From positions 124,001 through 188,000 of the forward strand of contig CAKVHA010000001.1 in assembly GCA_934747775.1 (NCBI GenBank): DNA of 64,000 bases, read 5' to 3'. Of the stretch, positions 61,901-64,000 are shown piece by piece; position 1 is the stretch's first letter, and each line of letters begins with the position of its first letter. This stretch comes from an uncultured Clostridia bacterium (lineage in GTDB: Bacteria > Bacillota > Clostridia > Christensenellales > UBA1242). The notes beneath the pieces were generated by a model, which had not been told where the DNA came from, did not search any database, and worked only from the letters and a program-made list of their open reading frames with translations. The position numbers and the translations under genes are program-made.

Positions 61901-62699
61901 TACATACACTGTAGGTGTTAAATACAGCAAAAATATTCCTGTAATTGATATTGGTGGCAAAAAATTAGTAATTCTTCCTTATATTATTTATAGCGGAATG
62001 AACATTGGTGCTCAATATCAAAAAGAAGCATTGTACAACGATGCAACAGCTAAGTTTATTGTTGAAAAAACTGAAAGTGGTTATAAATACTGGCAAGTAG
62101 GTGCCGAATCTAACCAAACTACAGTTAACTACAACGGTGGAAAATATGTATTTAGCGGTATGGATATTAGCGTTGTTCCAAACGATAATCAATACACAAT
62201 TACATTAAGTAATCCACAAGGTGCAGAAGACAACAAAATGACACTTAGCTCAAATGCTGCTACTTATGAAGTAAACGAATACAAAGTTACTTATAAGTTG
62301 CCAGACGGAACACAAAAAGTTGAAACAGTTAAGTACGAAGGTAGCCTAGTATCAGTTCCTGAAATTAAGGCAGACTTCTTCCACAAAATTACTTACACTA
62401 TCACTTATGCCGACGGCAAAACCGAAAAAGTTAGCCTAAAAACATTAAGAGAAATTCAATTTACTTCCGACGCTACTGTTACTATTAAAAACGAAGCTAA
62501 TGTGGTTGTGATTATTCTTGTTGCGGCTGCTGGCGTGGCTGTGCTTGCAATAGTTATTATATCTATTGTTAAAGCTGCAGGAAACGCAAAATACCGCAGC
62601 AAAGCAAGTAAAGAAAACAGCGAAATGTTTAAGAAACTTGCCGAACAACAACAAAAGCAAAACAAAGATAACAACGGCGAAAACGGACCAAAAATTTAA
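49974..62699 (+). CDS. 4241-aa cell-surface protein with DUF6273-like head and Ig-like repeats
   Basis: Signal peptide at about 1-35 (LFSYILIALSAVFCIGSLNL, cleavage near VSADG). Residues about 50-520 resemble DUF6273: GDFIEFGEYPQRKV, PLTWKVVKANSDVYTLVCTS, then MWAYSYVRNYLN. A very long beta-rich stalk follows, with recurring elements of the form Y-x-x-x-P-V/L-I/F-x-V: SYTQSVPLISV near 1909, GYSQSTPMFVL near 2204, GYSHNLPVITI near 2384, YDQTEPVFNL near 2776, KYSKNIPVIDI near 3982. InlB/Flg_new-like pieces also occur (EGWTFAGWYVP). A transmembrane helix at about 4177-4199 and a basic, Gln-rich tail (EQQQKQNKDNNGENG) end the protein; no LPXTG. Probably an adhesin or surface fibre. Confidence 0.9.
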   Translation: MKKGKKLFSYILIALSAVFCIGSLNLSPKSRVSADGDVIYKTYETSALREGDFIEFGEYPQRKVAELSNEDINTLNQSANFDTEDRSGYYVAKTTQKLGSNIAGTDSNGNNIIAGHKYHLFTVNGSYGEKYPAEAIIDKPSSGGYTYRKMEDAAGVNGTLDPRKYVIDHFNSDDHYAQAYQSSNNGYITSKTYLFEVQPLTWKVVKANSDVYTLVCTSVIDAMDFNLYDSNGSMWAYSYVRNYLNNDSRGKYPILVRINNDSDGNLQKYRGNSKLDERTYLNWLDYGDSSVQIGSGAKPVWIGEDGWWIFTTNYYTANSTENSRNSKLIDASTLQGDRKGFIDKAFSKQEKDLLQTSSTESRGTSPSKNYEIDKITVNDKVKLVGVNNLKSSNFILNNGKYYSDYAAANGFVYNFNNSTSLTTYNNGRKTGNSSDHKYGYIWTLGSDGSSDAGKQFSTDWYEDYFCTVHNVRDVAQINLSNASITNINAYNNLDKEGTKESYLKKNAYSVNSMDQSYGIVPQIEIKLTKDNQYLIDKVNTATPNEEYSNDGSMAANRNFAVGVYDKDTNLNVSVSYNKVTQAVNTTANGSTYTYTITGYVSGSNIDMKEYFYRFSLATETPTAANVVYSYATIGEETSNGYPFTVKLTWDKEPNRNTELSCFMVSKDMKTMYKVENVKSGSLSNLYREVIFKEIELSDTLDENNKPIVLEKVIRTIPLYYGMSFDLPELGGVSGSVANYWFADKDKAVAYIENAAPNPEGAKSGTIDSGNGLYPNDATVTFYCAAGELKYSVKVDSASSSSGKTFNGHYYLMNLNNKQAIYPQQNSMEILNKDLSTSYSTYSFKVVIKYPYVKGYASTFLTETNGVLGFKLDENEKPLLYNNLKIYVGETVSDEGLLGTTKTTDGSKAYYEISGFGYTKFNDTSTNKELYFNVLINDISGAYGAKNFLVSFTETKDSEDSYSIEFDTAAYNDTNNDHIYFKNGESEKDYSKKIDGIGYGTSKSVDLAFDAGYYLKSGYKNAAGELQKERTSSSDVFGYYVPRMDFTYSGLVLDANGYRYADDPNAKYGSGTGVFAGQRVRIDKTGAGISFDEYGNRSYTYGNATATKTDYGYKLEDDNKFVGVYTLKFSYSGSANNELVFDLTKIGSGIEQITIGEGDNTVSVYRGFFTTDGAGADGVTKWTLVDTNTTNAKVFGIALENYDKVRLYISNDENNLAASNSVAAPISTFTDIYSTEGEGNSARSLKVNVKYAIKTPSGEYQKVIDNNGNPGGLTYLEHDISTLYGYKGKLYSIIPGTTSEGSVKADDVYLTVVSTGKTYRPWLEHVNNINANVAGADSNRFKSLALNATNVTTATTGVTSNNPKYWEGSKVWFVTNGSETQQVVQYTNGKPVNPKTGTVIDIDNDKFRSSYIMELDNNWTLFSIDAIDVTIVYDTTNNDIQINYTFDYVASDIKFGFVGVSTYDYAIQFVSKINETDVVGVVGYVNQGTGFQDSSKIGSLSNLGSKTALISEIGKNNIKTYLTGDVISSTSEIDANVTIFVPIIANNGGTSTPYYHVPKWTNIDKTYTTKIENTIYKVYKLTQSSTEKDNYIYILVLEGTDPGVSNFLGGANEIVGYKFNNSDYYNIYTDNTKTTKIKMGTGENAGKIVYTDSEGMSTVSDKTYLTADEIKNLYFEFKASNATIKFYAVYETCTVNVSVSGWQKEDDTTDPAVPEFYDLIAATSNDEKSKFDFSPAGYSIKNVKFATESNIDFGTLGLNTIALNNGNTKPYVTGLIGYFRKTAYDANDNIIQVEGSGYKVSSGLEMQYINGQAMYYKQTPEGIKKYYAVKVNSEGYVENIYTYKLVEADTKFMRTNVELYTLFGINHYEVVATVVGDTQSAAIEQASVPQDLMIGTLTGTNVEIIYKMNRSYTQSVPLISVKDGANSYLQIGNLNETKNGYTAVSVDENGKVDFGVDGDYVVEYIESANVYKVIIDAQKFTSNLTASLGSVNNGKIEGNGQEFVINKYNVSFTVPAESDTNMDNVGDFEYGEASGMDSVVHNGQAILTFKLGKAYDYKKLQFAIWASKDTTVNGSQLEPENVVNIVSLDSLQGGSGSTKISVNGEEITVTINYDATVGQYTFTITSVTHAVSVHLEKIDSSSNALKTFTYTVDYDHNIKGSDSNNLAYTVYKSVVETNGTGEVNTKKYTLNYNTSLRYTIDVAEGYSQSTPMFVLSGKGVVRYFVPVWLFGEQNTTITLLGDNCDISYNNTSGEYTYRHSGMTYTVSCVKGAAATGTKPAEPDKWTYTVTSGTNVETYIVKIGQNRQYSLTMNAEKDWEYLYAAVYRLVDTDKTTITTGKEKNPNFYQQSFKENSFDDTKITATIEKGNVAYGSANTITYTVKGGYSHNLPVITINGVPYYIPNMGDRNVFGETNESYGLVKESSNKWTYEYKVGEEVKATYYVTASTSDGQYVFNYYTTINEINVKILTLTIDVKNKENTVVSTDTKYVTAADGTTVVVTSKDRFQGDITYTYSVLQFYTDNIELSEAENKNTFAENKYLVVLSKRVLEGITGNSFKYKGQGDMKDASDNTFVIIVGKDATNGYKFMDPLATNTEITKQEGYYYNSYVWTDANSTQGTVIKDLTLIRKLGEALTHLPDENSTWESEGVTYKYYENKGVIDKTILAVEQNGVTTNKYKFTKQWGSSVSDNNGVSFNSSGLTSSEITGHIQLFATFCENAYRVKVGNLPTATGTYAKFGALFTTIKGGTSEEASSATSELMSFTKTKNLTLSYRVYAAYDQTEPVFNLVGLYGDIVLLMPKTIGYEDAAVTYQYQKQDGVAYTVTVIRDASNSNKYTYSVTANGKEVSFTLTITKSNINRVGASQISINYQIVFNNEFMGLNNADEVVVNIYPATHYEENDAVVKNINEVSNTNSAYNVSNIENNLTLNRYAINYYDMLLENKAVISKTAFGNDALFDGILALYNNINNTEEATVGSIELTKVTVSNKKYIICQNGGTTTYYTNVTAVGLNELIPGKNIDSTYENTNFDTTTFYITGKTGTKKIVHGENYVDQVKATSINAVRGYDSMNGTNYCWSDGKNEITTGSANLYDNMVVYPVYKEKGVTINFGSTVYLVGDNTLDFNQSPNQFAKVSGPSTSTSVKFTQERTFTVTVNEIYSKTEIDFSIAGDSNAIVKVSYVDNSTANGMQKVYTVKVSYVYSTESLLLKISAKNAKITTNNYQVILITPTKFEYATQAGVKEAGASIAAEILGETNSVTIVHGSKVSTTDAANSALLSKSNGISLEGWTFAGWYVPRNWSQYADIVNKYLNENKDSILDSTLFNNIKDGFGTITTNTSTTGYSRFATLGTNALVYTGETAITHDTILIAGFTRNQIQVKIYNTVQENDYFGFIDKASNIVNKDALTQGSDYLVKTIPYGTFIASPYDEMTNARIVPATEAFTRNTTENECFYLDNKGESTTFTPTSKIIKEDIEIYVGYTRKAFTINFEYKDSSGSTQRITIENVKYGTKISNIDNEELKTIIDPKTKKLINKSAPETGKHFVRWIYQTTIVDENYVVTRTATFSEVFDYNQFKISFDTTNIDSIVYNVGDTVGSANINEVQWVDNKLVLGYNKALVLALNPSTGYGKGGNYTAKLTFNGNKVDLDDTKLIIGNDGTITIMQGVLGNSEYVDGAEFTLVIEANINNYSVTIAGDNSIVCEGKTYNKDGNAWFYQDDNTNPVIKITAANADYNTDFIMTVSVFRSYNQKSVFVFKVYNGNNSEDYRIVTVDNSNLMTLSEDHNRFIGTINLGVATDDLTVELVSKIDDKETKIINNDYYIKFVVKIGNDKNGWKEELLTGTGYVGIMASEGNNHKIEKAIIPSAADLSVERTTDPSWCEMISNGWLMKKGGGVFTAEEWNAIDWTNMNTILESAYIGDATTSIEFTKDTTLYIVYMIKTIDVEVTPVSDDVKTKGSFSAPETANKRDPEAKTTVGFGEYTFTYTVGVKYSKNIPVIDIGGKKLVILPYIIYSGMNIGAQYQKEALYNDATAKFIVEKTESGYKYWQVGAESNQTTVNYNGGKYVFSGMDISVVPNDNQYTITLSNPQGAEDNKMTLSSNAATYEVNEYKVTYKLPDGTQKVETVKYEGSLVSVPEIKADFFHKITYTITYADGKTEKVSLKTLREIQFTSDATVTIKNEANVVVIILVAAAGVAVLAIVIISIVKAAGNAKYRSKASKENSEMFKKLAEQQQKQNKDNNGENGPKI

Positions 62700-62742
62700 T
62701 AATTACTTTAATTAATGGCTAAGGTTTAAGCGGTTAGTTAAT

Positions 62743-62777
62743 AAAAAACACCAACTTTAAATAGTTGGTGTTTTTTT
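62743..62777 (+). terminator. Terminator after the 4241-aa gene
   Basis: Stem AAAAACACCAACT/AGTTGGTGTTTTT, 6-nt loop, T run. Confidence 0.92.
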
Positions 62778-62955
62778 GTGATGTTTTAAATTAAAATTTA
62801 TGTTATTAAGTTGTTTTTTAAAATTGCATTATTGTGATTATGCTTTTTATGTTGGTCGCATTAATTTGATTTTATGCAGCGCTTTTTATCTGCTTTTTAA
62901 CCGAGTTTATTGCAGCATTTTTTAATTACGTAACACCTTAAATTTATGTAATTAG

Positions 62956-63195
62956 TTAGCCTGCAATCAATAATGGATTGTTAACAATATCGTCAAAAAA
63001 CTCTGAAACGGAAATGCCAAGCACGCGACAAAGCTTTATAATTGTAGGCAAAGTTACCTTTTTAGAGGTGATATTAATAATGTCTTTAATGGTTTTTGTA
63101 CTTACTTTGCTAAGTTTGCTAAGAGCGCTAACATCTAAGCCTTGCTCTGTCATTAGTTGTTGTACTTTAATTGAAATAGCTGTTCTTATGTTCAT
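62956..63195 (-). CDS. XRE-family HTH regulator, 79 aa
   Basis: 79 aa, essentially only a Cro/C1-type helix-turn-helix: VQQLMTEQGLDVSALSKLSK, VSTKTIKDIIN, then TLPTIIKLCRVLGISVSEFF. AAGGAGGG precedes the ATG. Such single-domain regulators act as repressors. It lies between the giant surface gene and metG, with no obvious target other than itself. Confidence 0.88.
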   Translation of the reverse strand: MNIRTAISIKVQQLMTEQGLDVSALSKLSKVSTKTIKDIINITSKKVTLPTIIKLCRVLGISVSEFFDDIVNNPLLIAG

Positions 63196-63345
63196 TTGTA
63201 ATCCCTCCTTTTTAATACTTATATAATATCACAGGATTTTAAATTTTCAAGCGACCTAATGCCAACTAAAATTGCCGTTTTTGCACTAGTTTTGTCGAAT
63301 TTTATACTAAAAAATAATATTTTGTAACCAAGTTTTAAAAAATAA

Positions 63346-63383
63346 AAAAATTCGTGGGTTTTCCCCGCGAATTTTGTGTTTTT
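63346..63383 (-). terminator. metG terminator
   Basis: Minus strand stem AAAATTCGCGGGG/CCCACGAATTTT followed by seven T. Confidence 0.8.
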
Positions 63384-63492
63384 ATCTAATTAAAATTAGA
63401 TAATTGTAGTATTAAATTTATTTTTAGATTACATATTTCAAAATTATTATATTCCTTCCGACAATTTACTACATTAACGGAAAATTTAAAAA

Positions 63493-64000
63493 TTACTCTT
63501 CGCTATCCAATTGGCTAGGGTGCTTTTTAAAGAAGTCTTGTTTTGGCTCTAAAAACATTGGCTTGTGATGTTCTTTGTTTTCAAAGAAATAGTAAATAGG
63601 GGCGTCTATATTGTCCCAACTAAATATGTTGTTGCTCACTTTTAAAGATTTAGCAAGATTTTCTGTGCTTGCTGGCACAACAGGGTGAAGTAATACCATT
63701 GCCACCTTACACATATGAAGCGTGTCGGCAATAACTTGCGCTATTGTAGCTTTGTTGTCACTATCTTCGGCTTCTTTAATGTTTTTAACCCAATATTTGT
63801 TTGCGTTTCTAATAAGACTGTCTAGCTCGTACATGACCATATGGAATTTATTGTCTGCCACAAGTTTTTCGTATTTTAATATACTAAGTGTGCAGTCTTT
63901 AAGTACTTGCTCGCTAACTTCGGCATAAGGAATTTCGCCGTCAAAATATTTTTGCCAAGTGTAAAATAGGCTGCGTAAAACACGGTTGTAAACATTTGTT
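63493..64000 (-). CDS. metG: Methionyl-tRNA synthetase, C-terminal fragment
   Basis: The minus frame is open to the window edge (169 codons), so the gene continues beyond 64000; the ATG at 63861 is internal. The visible part is the helical anticodon-binding domain: NVYNRVLRSLFYTWQKYFDG, EIPYAEVSEQVL, HMVMYELDSLIRNANKYW and the HPVVPASTENLAKSL element. These follow the MetRS pattern 'N..NR......KYFDG.IP' and 'RANKYI....PW'. The PW position reads VKNIKEAED here, so the domain is somewhat diverged. No C-terminal EMAP domain; it ends in a Lys/Glu tail. Confidence 0.85.
   Translation of the reverse strand, partial: TNVYNRVLRSLFYTWQKYFDGEIPYAEVSEQVLKDCTLSILKYEKLVADNKFHMVMYELDSLIRNANKYWVKNIKEAEDSDNKATIAQVIADTLHMCKVAMVLLHPVVPASTENLAKSLKVSNNIFSWDNIDAPIYYFFENKEHHKPMFLEPKQDFFKKHPSQLDSEE

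Noticed and set aside
1..64000. CRISPR array, rRNA operon or insertion sequence
   Set aside because: No regularly spaced repeats, rRNA motifs or intact transposase with terminal inverted repeats were seen.

Overview
The window is a 64 kb stretch of an AT-rich genome from a strict anaerobe of the Firmicutes, most likely an uncultured Clostridia-type bacterium. The evidence is a T-box leader before glyS, strong sigma-A style promoters (TTGACA-17-TATAAT), AGGAGG ribosome sites, an oxygen-sensitive class III ribonucleotide reductase with its radical SAM activase, another radical SAM activase, and an otherwise ordinary bacterial core (aspS, pyrG, uppP, ychF, polA, glyS, metG). tRNA genes encode CCA. 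Both ends cut genes: aspS on the left (5' end missing) and metG on the right (5' end missing).

Layout. 1-12.2 kb: aspS, a 53-aa membrane protein gene on the minus strand, an ECF sigma/anti-sigma pair, a CYTH phosphatase, DUF4236, pyrG with a leader hairpin, uppP, ychF with a Cys/His-rich companion, an unknown protein, tRNA-Gln and an alpha-oxoamine synthase that looks more like serine palmitoyltransferase than a biotin enzyme. 12.3-21.6 kb: a possibly leaderless, DUF885-like gene. It is followed by a three-gene operon of a REP/IS200-type transposase-like protein that has lost its HUH histidines, a membrane-anchored protein, and a 2083-aa anchored protein made of about eight tandem ~170-200 aa units plus InlB/Flg_new repeats. 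21.8-32.3 kb: a second CYTH protein, a condensation-fold acyltransferase with its DUF6320 membrane partner, pepF, a ketopantoate-reductase-like gene with yqeY, and a deoxynucleotide module (nrdD-glutaredoxin fusion, thioredoxin-reductase-like gene, nrdG) with two helically phased NrdR-like boxes.

32.4-36.3 kb is an accessory segment: a Nudix hydrolase with a long leader, then a minus-strand block (55-aa protein, XRE-like regulator, 59-aa protein, SDH/Clp-fold protease) next to tRNA-Leu. 36.6-46.2 kb: an F420-ligase-like gene, polA, a radical SAM gene, a membrane protein and an Mrr-like nuclease, and tRNA-Ser. Then come a transglutaminase-like gene and a nucleotidyltransferase lying between two copies of a 97-bp promoter/leader repeat, and an LRR surface protein. 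46.2-64 kb: T-box and glyS, a DUF4870-like membrane protein, an 83-aa protein, a 4241-aa cell-surface protein behind a structured leader, a small XRE regulator and the metG 3' end.

The most unusual items are the HUH-less transposase-like protein joined to the giant repeat protein, the 97-bp promoter duplication, the nrdD-glutaredoxin fusion with an atypical reductase, and the very short T-box leader. All family assignments come from reading motifs by eye; no database search was run.
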